A stretch of DNA of 64,000 bases from Kitasatospora phosalacinea (lineage in GTDB: Bacteria > Actinomycetota > Actinomycetes > Streptomycetales > Streptomycetaceae). The translations under genes were made by a program, and so were the position numbers. The stretch is from the NCBI RefSeq assembly GCF_030268885.1, contig NZ_BSSA01000007.1:1-64000 (forward strand), read 5' to 3'. Under the pieces are notes generated by a model. It made no database searches. It was not told the origin of the DNA and was given only the letters and a program-made list of their open reading frames with translations. Below are positions 43,826 through 50,584 of the stretch, piece by piece (position 1 is the stretch's first letter; each line of letters starts with the position of its first letter).

Positions 43826-43850
43826 AACGCCCCGGCGCAGGCGGGGCGTT
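43826..43850 (-). terminator. Terminator-like hairpin after sepX
   Basis: AACGCCCCG and CGGGGCGTT form a perfect 9-bp stem around a 7-nt loop 36 bp beyond the sepX stop, on the same strand, and just upstream of tRNA-Ala. Confidence 0.55.
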
Positions 43851-43885
43851 GCGGCCGGGGCGGGCGGTGGGACGGGGCCGTGGCG

Positions 43886-44938
43886 TCACTCGTTGGCGGC
43901 GCGGGGGCGGGTGGTCCAGTCGGCGGCGGGGGGCGGGGCGGGCTCGCCGTACTGGTCGAAGAGCGGGGTCGCCGGGCGGCCGGAGTCCCAGGTGTCGGGG
44001 GCCGAGAGGTCGAGGCCCCGGGTGGTGCGGGGGGCCACGGGGGCGGTGACGTAGGTGGGGAGCGGGACGGGGACGGGCTCCCAGGAGTCCGGCCCGGCGG
44101 CGGCCCGGGCGCGGACGCCGTCGGCCCACTCCTCGTGCTCGGTGGCCTCGGCCAGCACGGTCGCCCTGGTGGTGGCCGGGTCCGCGGGGGCGGCCGGTTC
44201 GGCGGCGGACGCGGGGCGGGCCGTCGCCGGCTCGGACGCGGGGCGGGCGGTGGAGCGGGCGCGCTCGCGCTCGCGCAGTCGCTCGGCGGCCTGCGCGGCC
44301 CTGGTGCGGTCGAACTTGACCTCGTAGCGCTGCCGCTCCAAGCGGCGCAGGTGGCCGATGTAGAGGGTGAGCAGCACGCCGGGGACGGCGGGCACCCAGA
44401 GGAAGGCGAAACCGGCCACGGCGGCGACCACGGCGCCCAGCGCGAAGGCGAGGAACAGCATGGTGACCATCCGCCGCCGCCGGGCGAGCAGCCGGGCCCG
44501 GCGCTCGGCGGAGCGCCGGTCGCCGTGCTCGCGCTCGCGCTCCCGCTCGGGCTTCGCCGCCGCGGCCGGTCCGGCGGCCGGTTCGACGGCAAGCCCGGCG
44601 GCGGGCTCCACGGCCGGCTCGGCGCCGTCCCAGCCAGCGGGCCGGGCGGTGGGCCGGGTGGCGACCTCCGCGGGGTCGGCCGCCGGGCCGGTCGCGGGGT
44701 CGGCGAGGGCCCCGTCCGGGTCCTCCCCGGCGGGGTGCTGGTCGGCGGTCTGGTCGCCGAGGGCTCGGGCCGCGCGCCGCTCCATGGCCGATCGACCGGC
44801 CAGCAGGCGGATCGCGGTACTGAAGCGTTCCGTCGGACGCGACTCGTTGAGCTCGTCCTGCCTGCGGAGCCACATCGGCACCAGATAGGCAGCCCAGGCC
44901 CCTACGATGACCGCGTAGATAAGGCCGCTACTGCTCAC
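43886..44938 (-). CDS. sepX: SepX / GlpR-like membrane septation protein
   Basis: 350 aa. An N-terminal membrane helix (about 5-23, LIYAVIVGAWAAYLVPMWLRR then QDELNES) matches the start of SepX/GlpR proteins. Residues about 40-150 are an acidic Ala/Pro-rich linker, then an Arg-rich segment and two further helices (about 155-200, VTMLFLAFALGAVVAAVAG), and a long cytoplasmic tail. SepX is an actinomycete septation factor in streptomycetes; its corynebacterial homologue GlpR is the membrane receptor for the gephyrin-like Glp. It lies downstream of rimJ and the moeA-like gene, the gene order of that locus. TACCGT ends 7 nt before the GTG, so the transcript may be leaderless. Confidence 0.8.
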   Translation of the reverse strand: MSSSGLIYAVIVGAWAAYLVPMWLRRQDELNESRPTERFSTAIRLLAGRSAMERRAARALGDQTADQHPAGEDPDGALADPATGPAADPAEVATRPTARPAGWDGAEPAVEPAAGLAVEPAAGPAAAAKPEREREREHGDRRSAERRARLLARRRRMVTMLFLAFALGAVVAAVAGFAFLWVPAVPGVLLTLYIGHLRRLERQRYEVKFDRTRAAQAAERLRERERARSTARPASEPATARPASAAEPAAPADPATTRATVLAEATEHEEWADGVRARAAAGPDSWEPVPVPLPTYVTAPVAPRTTRGLDLSAPDTWDSGRPATPLFDQYGEPAPPPAADWTTRPRAANE

Positions 44939-44945
44939 GTTTCAC

Positions 44946-44951
44946 ACGGTA
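44946..44951 (-). promoter_or_regulatory. TACCGT -10 box before sepX
   Basis: On the minus strand TACCGT ends 7 nt before the GTG of sepX, compatible with a leaderless message. The 130 bp upstream to rimJ are unusually AT-rich (for example GAACAAGTATTCAATTATCC near 45080), so a separate sepX promoter within the galU-moeA operon is plausible. Confidence 0.35.
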
Positions 44952-45088
44952 AGGGCGCGGGCGAAGGCACTGCAGCAATTTGGCGCGGCGTGTCGTGTGA
45001 TCAAGCTGATTCTCAGACTATTTTGCCGGTATTTGTGGCGGCTCGCCCCGGCCCCGATGCCATATCGATATCTATTTCGAACAAGTAT

Positions 45089-45715
45089 TCAATTATCCTG
45101 CGGCGGCCGGTTCCTGAGGTCGTGCCAGCGCCGCAGCAGCCCGTCGGCGGCCTCCTCGGCGGTGAGCGCGTACACCAGGTGGTCGCGCCAGTCGCCGTCG
45201 ATGTGCAGGTAGCGCGGGCGCATTCCCTCCTCGCGGAAGCCGAGTTTCTCCACCACCCGGCGGCTGGGCCGGTTCTCCGGGCGGATGCACACCTCGACCC
45301 GGTGCAGGCCCAGGTCGCGGAAGCAGTGGTCGACGGCGAGCGCGACGGCGGTGGGCATGATGCCGCGCCCGGCGACGGCCTCGTCCACCCAGTAGCCGAC
45401 GTTGGCGGAGCACATCGAGCCCCAGGTGATCCCGCCGACCGTCAACTGGCCGACCAGGCGGCCCTGGTGGAGCACCACGAAGGGGAGCATCCGGCCGGCC
45501 GCGGCCTCGGCGCGCAGGTAGCGGACCATCTGCCGGTAGGTGGGTCGGGGCAGCGGGGCCCGGCCGGGCGGGGCGGGCGGGACGGTGGCCTCCCAGCGGC
45601 GCAGCCAGTCCCGGTTGCGGCGGCTGACCTCCTGCCACTCGGCCTGGTCGCGGCGGCGGATGGGCCGCAGCACGATGTCGCCCTCGACGAGTTCGACGGG
45701 CCAGCCGGCGTTCAG
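45089..45715 (-). CDS. rimJ: GNAT-family N-acetyltransferase, RimJ/RimL type
   Basis: 208 aa if started at CTG 45715. Conserved RimJ motifs: IRRRDQAEWQEVSRRNRDWL, VGQLTVGGITWGS, the acetyl-CoA loop GYWVDEAVAGRGIMPTAV, and VRPENxxSxRVxEKLGF (here RPENRPSRRVVEKLGFREEG). RimJ acetylates the N-terminus of ribosomal protein S5. The GTG at 45673 would cut off the conserved WPVELVEGDIVLRPI start. The CTG at 45715 restores it, overlaps the previous stop as CTGA, and has GGGAG 6 nt upstream, so a CTG start is likely. Part of galU-moeA-moaC-mog-rimJ-sepX. Confidence 0.9.
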   Translation of the reverse strand: MNAGWPVELVEGDIVLRPIRRRDQAEWQEVSRRNRDWLRRWEATVPPAPPGRAPLPRPTYRQMVRYLRAEAAAGRMLPFVVLHQGRLVGQLTVGGITWGSMCSANVGYWVDEAVAGRGIMPTAVALAVDHCFRDLGLHRVEVCIRPENRPSRRVVEKLGFREEGMRPRYLHIDGDWRDHLVYALTAEEAADGLLRRWHDLRNRPPQDN

Positions 45716-46212
45716 CGGGCGCTCCCGGAAGGATCGGCGGGGCGCGGGTGGTCGCCGCCGGCCAACTGGTCGACGGCGTGCGGCAGCAGCGGGGCGAGCA
45801 CGGCGAGGCCGTCGCGGACGCCGCCGGTGGAGCCGGGCAGGTTGACGATCAGGGTGCGTCCGGCGAGCCCGGCCAGGCCGCGGGAGAGCGCCGAGGTGGG
45901 GACCTTCGCCCGGCCGTGCGCGCGGATCGCCTCGGGGATGCCGGGGATCTGCCGGTCGATCACCCGGGCGGTCATCTCGGGGGTGAGGTCCTGCGGGGAG
46001 ATCCCGGTGCCGCCGGTGGTCAGCACCACGTCGTACCCGGCGGCGACGGCCTCGCGCAGCGCCGCCTCGACCGGCTCCCCGTCCGGGACGACCAGCGGGC
46101 CGTCGGCGGTGAAGCCCATCTCGCGCAGCCCGGCGACCAGCAGCGGGCCGCCCCGGTCCTCGTACACGCCGGCCGAGGCCCGGTTGGAGACGGTGACGGC
46201 GAGCGCCCTCAC
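45712..46212 (-). CDS. mog: MogA/MoaB-type molybdopterin adenylyltransferase-like protein
   Basis: 166 aa MoCF_biosynth (MPT-binding) fold. The MPT-binding signature [15 protein letters not shown] is intact, and [10 protein letters not shown] is the usual C-terminal motif. It binds molybdopterin and, in the MogA type, adenylates it for molybdenum insertion; MoaB proteins of this length share the fold. The GTG overlaps the moaC stop by 4 bp (GTGA). Molybdenum cofactor and the Glp division role may both be served in this operon. Confidence 0.88.
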   Translation of the reverse strand: MRALAVTVSNRASAGVYEDRGGPLLVAGLREMGFTADGPLVVPDGEPVEAALREAVAAGYDVVLTTGGTGISPQDLTPEMTARVIDRQIPGIPEAIRAHGRAKVPTSALSRGLAGLAGRTLIVNLPGSTGGVRDGLAVLAPLLPHAVDQLAGGDHPRPADPSGSAR

Positions 46213-46706
46213 CGCTCCCCCTCCCTCGACCAGTCGCCGCTCTTGCCGCCGGTCTTGCTGAGCACCCGGACGTCCTCGATGGCGGCGGCCTTGTCGACGG
46301 CCTTGACCATGTCGATGACGGTGAGCGCGGCGGTGGCGACGGCGGTGAGCGCCTCCATCTCGACGCCGGTGCGGTCGGCGGTCCGGACGGTGGCGGTGAT
46401 CTCGACGGCCGTGTCGGTGACGGCGAGGTCGACGGTGGTGCCGGTGAGCGCGATGGGGTGGCAGAGCGGGATCAGTTCGGGCGTCCGCTTGGCGCCCATG
46501 ATCCCGGCGATCCGGGCCACCGCGAGGGCGTCGCCCTTGGGGACGCCCTCGCCGCGCAGCAGTTCCACCACCCGGGGGGCGACCCGGACGCGGCCGGCCG
46601 CCACCGCGACGCGGGTGGTGGCGGCCTTCTCGGAGACGTCGACCATCCGGGCAGCGCCGGTGTGGTCGACGTGGGTGAGGCGGTCGCCGGGGGGTGTGTC
46701 GGTCAC
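46209..46706 (-). CDS. moaC: Cyclic pyranopterin monophosphate synthase
   Basis: 165 aa from the GTG at 46706 (GGAG 6 nt upstream); a start at 46724 is less well placed. MoaC converts the cyclic GTP intermediate to cPMP, the first stable molybdenum-cofactor precursor, with MoaA. Signatures: [20 protein letters not shown], and the active-site run [20 protein letters not shown] then TGGKSG. Normal length. Its stop overlaps the mog start. MoaA is not in the window. Confidence 0.95.
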   Translation of the reverse strand: MTDTPPGDRLTHVDHTGAARMVDVSEKAATTRVAVAAGRVRVAPRVVELLRGEGVPKGDALAVARIAGIMGAKRTPELIPLCHPIALTGTTVDLAVTDTAVEITATVRTADRTGVEMEALTAVATAALTVIDMVKAVDKAAAIEDVRVLSKTGGKSGDWSREGER

Positions 46707-46761
46707 GAGTGGCTCCAGTGGCACGGTGCGAATCTCGCGCTACCGTACAACCCCGCCCCGG

Positions 46762-48075
46762 TCAGTCCGTGAGAAGGACCACATCCACGGCGCTCCCGGC
46801 GGGCAGCGCGGTGGTGTCCTCGGGGACGGTGATCAGGCAGTCGGCCCTGGCCAGCGCCCCGACCAGGTGCGACCCCTCGCCGCCGACCGGGGAGACGGTG
46901 CCCGCCGCCGGGTCGTACCGGCCGCGCAGGAACTGCCGCCGCCCGGCCGGGGAGCGCAGCGCCGCGGTGGTCGCGGCGCGCACCACGGGGCGGTGCACGT
47001 CGGGGGCGCCGAGCATGGTGCGGATGACCGGGCGGACGAACAGCTCGAAGGAGATGTACGCGCTGACCGGGTTGCCGGGCAGCGCCAGCAACGGCACGCC
47101 GGGGCCCGCGCCGATCCGGCCGAAGCCCTGCGGCTTGCCCGGCTGCATCCGCAGCCGCCGGAAGTCCACGCCGCCGTAGTCGGCGAACACCTCCTTGACC
47201 ACGTCGTACGCGCCGACCGAGACGCCGCCGCTGGTGACGATCAGGTCGGCCCGGCCGAGCTGGTCCTCCAGCACGGCGCGCAGCGTGCCCGCCTCGTCGG
47301 GGACGCCGCCGACCCGGTAGGCGACGGCTCCGGCGGCGATCGCGGCGGCGGTCAGGGTGAAGGAGTTGGAGTCGTGGATGCGGCCCGGTCCGGCGGCCTC
47401 GCCGGGCTGGACGAGTTCGCTGCCGGTGGAGAGCACGACCACCCGGGGCCGGGGGGCGACCCGGACGGTGCCGCGGCCGATCGCGGCCAGCAGGCCGAGC
47501 TGGGTGGGGCCGAGCACGGTGCCCGCCTCCAGCACGGTGTCGCCCGCGGTGACGTCGCTGCCCCGGCGGCGGATGTGCGCGCCCTCGGCGACCGGGCGCA
47601 GCACCCGGACCTCCTCGCCGGCGACGGGCGCGCCCATCGCGTCGGCGGCCCGCCCGGTGCCGGTGCCGCCGTCGGTCCACTCGACCGGGGCGACGGCCTC
47701 GGCGCCGGGCGGGACGGGGGCGCCGGTCATGATCCGGGCGGCCTGACCGGGGCCGACCTTGGGCAGGTCGGCGGCACCCGCCGCGATGTCGCCGACCACG
47801 GCCAGCACCGACGGGTACTGCTCGGTGGCGCGCACCGTGTCGGCGGTGCGCAGCGCGTAGCCGTCCATCGAGCTGTTGTCGAAGGGCGGCAGGTCGTCGT
47901 CGGCCCGCACGTCCTCGGCGAGCCGGCAGCCCTGGGCGTCCAGCAGTTGCAGCTCGATGGGCGGCAGCGGGGCCACCGCGGCGAGGACGTCGGCGAGGTG
48001 CTCGTCGACGGTCCACAGGCGCGACGAGGCCGGAGAGCCGGCGCCCTCGCAGCAGGGGTCGTGCTTCCCGGTCAT
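46762..48075 (-). CDS. moeA: MoeA-type molybdopterin molybdotransferase / gephyrin-like Glp
   Basis: 437 aa. MoeA domain order: N-terminal domain with DLPPFDNSSMDGYA and IMTGAPVP, MoCF-binding domain with STGSELV and VTSGGVSVGAYD, LPGNPVSAYISFE, and C-terminal beta domain. It ligates molybdate to adenylyl-molybdopterin. In corynebacteria the gephyrin-like Glp, a MoeA homologue that binds FtsZ and the receptor GlpR, is encoded in the same order galU-glp-rimJ-glpR. Given that order, I infer a division role in addition to, or instead of, cofactor synthesis. The gene is 26 bp after galU. Confidence 0.92.
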   Translation of the reverse strand: MTGKHDPCCEGAGSPASSRLWTVDEHLADVLAAVAPLPPIELQLLDAQGCRLAEDVRADDDLPPFDNSSMDGYALRTADTVRATEQYPSVLAVVGDIAAGAADLPKVGPGQAARIMTGAPVPPGAEAVAPVEWTDGGTGTGRAADAMGAPVAGEEVRVLRPVAEGAHIRRRGSDVTAGDTVLEAGTVLGPTQLGLLAAIGRGTVRVAPRPRVVVLSTGSELVQPGEAAGPGRIHDSNSFTLTAAAIAAGAVAYRVGGVPDEAGTLRAVLEDQLGRADLIVTSGGVSVGAYDVVKEVFADYGGVDFRRLRMQPGKPQGFGRIGAGPGVPLLALPGNPVSAYISFELFVRPVIRTMLGAPDVHRPVVRAATTAALRSPAGRRQFLRGRYDPAAGTVSPVGGEGSHLVGALARADCLITVPEDTTALPAGSAVDVVLLTD

Positions 48076-48101
48076 CGCCTCACGCTCGCCTTCGTGGTGG
48101 G

Positions 48102-49022
48102 TCAGCCCTGCATCTCGGTGGTGACGAACTGCCGCAGCCAGGTGCGGAACTCGGGGCCGAGGTCGTCGCGCTCGGCGGCCAGCCGGACGATCGCGCGCAG
48201 GTAGTCGGCGCGGTCGCCGGTGTCGTAGCGGCGGCCCTTGAACAGCACGCCGTGCACCGGGCCGCCGTCGGACCCGTCGCGGGTGGCCAGCTCGCGCAGC
48301 GCGTCGGTCAGCTGGATCTCGCCGCCGCGGCCGGGCGGGGTCTCGCGCAGCACGTCGAAGACGGCCGGGTCGAGGACGTAGCGGCCGATGACGGCGTAGT
48401 TGGACGGGGCGTCCGCGGTGTCGGGCTTCTCCACCAGGTCGGTGACCTGGAAGACGTCCTCGCCGAGCTCGGTGCTCTTGACGGCGGCGCAGCCGTACAG
48501 GTGGATCTGCGCGGGGTCGACCTCCATCAGCGCGACGACGGAGCCGCCGAGCTCCTGCTGCACCTCGATCATCCGGGCCAGCAGCGGGTCGCGCGGGTCG
48601 ATCAGGTCGTCGCCCAGCAGGACGGCGAACGGCTGCCCGGCGACGTGCTGCTCGGCGACCGAGACGGCGTGGCCGAGGCCCTTGGGGTCGCCCTGGCGGA
48701 CGTAGTGCATGCTCGCGAGCTGCACCGACTCCTGCACCCGGCGCAGGCGCTCCTTGTCGCCCTTGCGGCTGAGCAGCTCCTCCAGCTCGTAGGCGCGGTC
48801 GAAGTGGTCCTCCAGAGCGCGCTTGTTGCGGCCGGTGACCATCAGTATGTCGGACAGGCCGGCCGCGGCGGCCTCCTCCACGACGTACTGGATGGCCGGC
48901 TTGTCGACGACCGGCAGCATCTCCTTCGGCGTGGCCTTGGTGGCGGGGAGGAACCTCGTACCGAGCCCGGCGGCCGGGACGACTGCTTTGGTGACCGGCT
49001 GGCGGGCGTGCTTGTTCGTCAT
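48102..49022 (-). CDS. galU: UTP-glucose-1-phosphate uridylyltransferase
   Basis: 306 aa nucleotidyltransferase forming UDP-glucose from UTP and glucose-1-phosphate. The sugar nucleotide loop VVPAAGLGTRFLPATKATPKEM, the Mg-binding Asp in LLGDDL, EKP in TDLVEKPD and GRYVLDP match the family. First gene of the galU-moeA-moaC-mog-rimJ-sepX run. The ATG at 49022 follows TAAGGT by 7 nt, so the transcript could be leaderless. The residues between 49022 and 49124 are not convincing as coding. Confidence 0.94.
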   Translation of the reverse strand: MTNKHARQPVTKAVVPAAGLGTRFLPATKATPKEMLPVVDKPAIQYVVEEAAAAGLSDILMVTGRNKRALEDHFDRAYELEELLSRKGDKERLRRVQESVQLASMHYVRQGDPKGLGHAVSVAEQHVAGQPFAVLLGDDLIDPRDPLLARMIEVQQELGGSVVALMEVDPAQIHLYGCAAVKSTELGEDVFQVTDLVEKPDTADAPSNYAVIGRYVLDPAVFDVLRETPPGRGGEIQLTDALRELATRDGSDGGPVHGVLFKGRRYDTGDRADYLRAIVRLAAERDDLGPEFRTWLRQFVTTEMQG

Positions 49023-49048
49023 GCGTCCGACCTTACTAAGGCGTGCAT

Positions 49049-49068
49049 TCCACTCTGCTGGGAGTGGA
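49049..49068 (-). promoter_or_regulatory. Palindrome in the galU upstream region
   Basis: TCCACTC-TGCTGG-GAGTGGA is an inverted repeat with perfect 7-bp arms, about 27-46 bp upstream of the galU ATG and near the predicted -35 region. It might be an operator or a terminator stub of the GGDEF gene, which ends 13 bp further upstream on the same strand. Confidence 0.35.
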
Positions 49069-49080
49069 GTGAATCGATGG

Positions 49081-49920
49081 TTAGGGCCTGTCACCGGTCG
49101 GGCCCGGGCCGACGGTGGTCGCATGCGGGGTGAGGGGTGCCCCGCCGGGGCCGGAAGACACCTTACCGGGCGTCGGTGAAACGTTCGGACCGGGAAGCTC
49201 CGCGGGGAGGTTCTCGGTGGAGCGCCAGCAGTCGCCGCCCGCCGCCCGGGCCGCCGCCAGGGCCCGGTCCGCGGCCCGCAGCAGCAGGGCCGCGTGGGCG
49301 CCGTCCCGGGGCAGCACGGCCAGGCCGACGGCGGCGGTCAGGCCGCTCCGCTCGTCCGGGGCGGCGCTCTCGCCGGGGTGACGGTCGGTCAACCGGTGGC
49401 GGCGCACCGACCAGCACAGCCGCTCGGCGACCTGCGCGGCGCCCTCCGGGCCGGTGTCCGGGAGCAGGGCCAGGAACTCCTCCCCGCCGTACCGGCCCAG
49501 GGTGTCGCAGCCGCGGATCTCCATCGCCAGCCGCTGGGCGAGGTCCCGCAGCATCGCGTTGGCGCGGGTCCGGCCGTGCTCGGCGACCACGCCGTCGAAG
49601 CCGGCCACCTCCAGCAGCAGCACCGACAGCGGGCGCGGGTCGATCGCGGTGGCCTCGGCCCGGCGGGCCCGTTCGATCTCGCGGTCCAGGGTGAGCTGCA
49701 GGTGCCGGTAGTTCCACACCCCGGTCAGCGGGTCGCAGGACGCGGTGCGCGCCAATTCGTCCCGTTCCTCCGTGAGTTCCGCGATCTTCGCCAGAAGTTC
49801 CGTCTCCCGGGAGCCGTGCTCGGCCCGGGACCGGCGGCGCCGCACCGCACGGACGCCGGCGACGGCCGGAGCGGCCGCGCCGATCGCGGCCAGGGCCTGG
49901 AGCAGGAGCGGGGTGGACAT
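49081..49920 (-). CDS. GGDEF-domain protein with altered substrate residues
   Basis: 279 aa. A short hydrophobic N-terminus (about 5-24) and a heptad-rich linker precede a GGDEF domain (about 60-235). The active-site turn is GGEEF and the inhibitory RxxD site is present as RGCD just before it. The first metal Asp is Glu (LLLEVAGFDG) and the FKxIND guanine-contact residues read FDGVVAEHG, so the conserved Asn and Asp are missing. Diguanylate cyclase activity is therefore uncertain; a c-di-GMP-binding role through the I-site is possible (inference). The C-terminus is Pro/Gly rich. Confidence 0.87.
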   Translation of the reverse strand: MSTPLLLQALAAIGAAAPAVAGVRAVRRRRSRAEHGSRETELLAKIAELTEERDELARTASCDPLTGVWNYRHLQLTLDREIERARRAEATAIDPRPLSVLLLEVAGFDGVVAEHGRTRANAMLRDLAQRLAMEIRGCDTLGRYGGEEFLALLPDTGPEGAAQVAERLCWSVRRHRLTDRHPGESAAPDERSGLTAAVGLAVLPRDGAHAALLLRAADRALAAARAAGGDCWRSTENLPAELPGPNVSPTPGKVSSGPGGAPLTPHATTVGPGPTGDRP

Positions 49921-49983
49921 GCGGCGGCCTCGGCGTGTCAGGCTCGTGTCAGTGCACGGGACAGAGCTGGAGGGAATCGAACG

Positions 49984-50571
49984 GTGACTGCGGATCGGTT
50001 GTCCAACGACAAGGCGGCGCTGAGGTCACGGCTGCTCGCCGAACGGCGGGCGCTCGCCGCGGCGGAGCGCTCCGCCGCGGCCGAGGCGCTGGCCGGGCAC
50101 GCCGCCGCGCTGGTGCCGCCGGGCGGCACCGTCGCCGCGTACGTCTCGGTCGGCGCGGAGCCGGGCACCCGGCCGCTGCTGGCTGCGCTCGCCGCGCGCG
50201 GCGTGCGGGTGCTGCTGCCCGTCCTGCTGTCCGACAACGACCTGGACTGGGCCCCGTACGAGGGCGAGGACCGCCTCTCCCCCGCCGCCCGCGGCCTGCT
50301 GGAGCCCACCGGCCCGCGCCTGGGCCCGGACGCCGTCCTGGCCGCGGACGTCGTCCTGCTGCCCGGCCTCGCCGTCGACGCCCGCGGCGTCCGTCTCGGC
50401 CGCGGCGGCGGCTCCTACGACCGCGTCCTGGCCCGCCTCGCCCGCGCCGGCGCCCGGCCGCTGCTGGCGACGCTGCTGTACCCGCACGAGCTGCTCCCGG
50501 CCGTGCCCGCCGAGCCGCACGACCTGCCGGTGCACGCGGTGGCCACCCCGGAGGGCGTGACGCGCTTCTGA
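49984..50571 (+). CDS. 5-formyltetrahydrofolate cyclo-ligase
   Basis: 195 aa. It converts 5-formyl-THF to 5,10-methenyl-THF with ATP, restoring the folate pool. Characteristic stretches: AALRSRLLAERRAL, YVSVGAEPGTRPLL, and the C-terminal GVRLGRGGGSYDRVLARL, in which GRGGGYYDR is the nucleotide/metal site (Tyr replaced by Ser). The GTG at 49984 has GGAGGGA upstream. It is divergent from the GGDEF gene and convergent with the acylase gene 13 bp away. Confidence 0.9.
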   Translation: MTADRLSNDKAALRSRLLAERRALAAAERSAAAEALAGHAAALVPPGGTVAAYVSVGAEPGTRPLLAALAARGVRVLLPVLLSDNDLDWAPYEGEDRLSPAARGLLEPTGPRLGPDAVLAADVVLLPGLAVDARGVRLGRGGGSYDRVLARLARAGARPLLATLLYPHELLPAVPAEPHDLPVHAVATPEGVTRF

Positions 50572-50584
50572 ATCCGGGCCCCTC

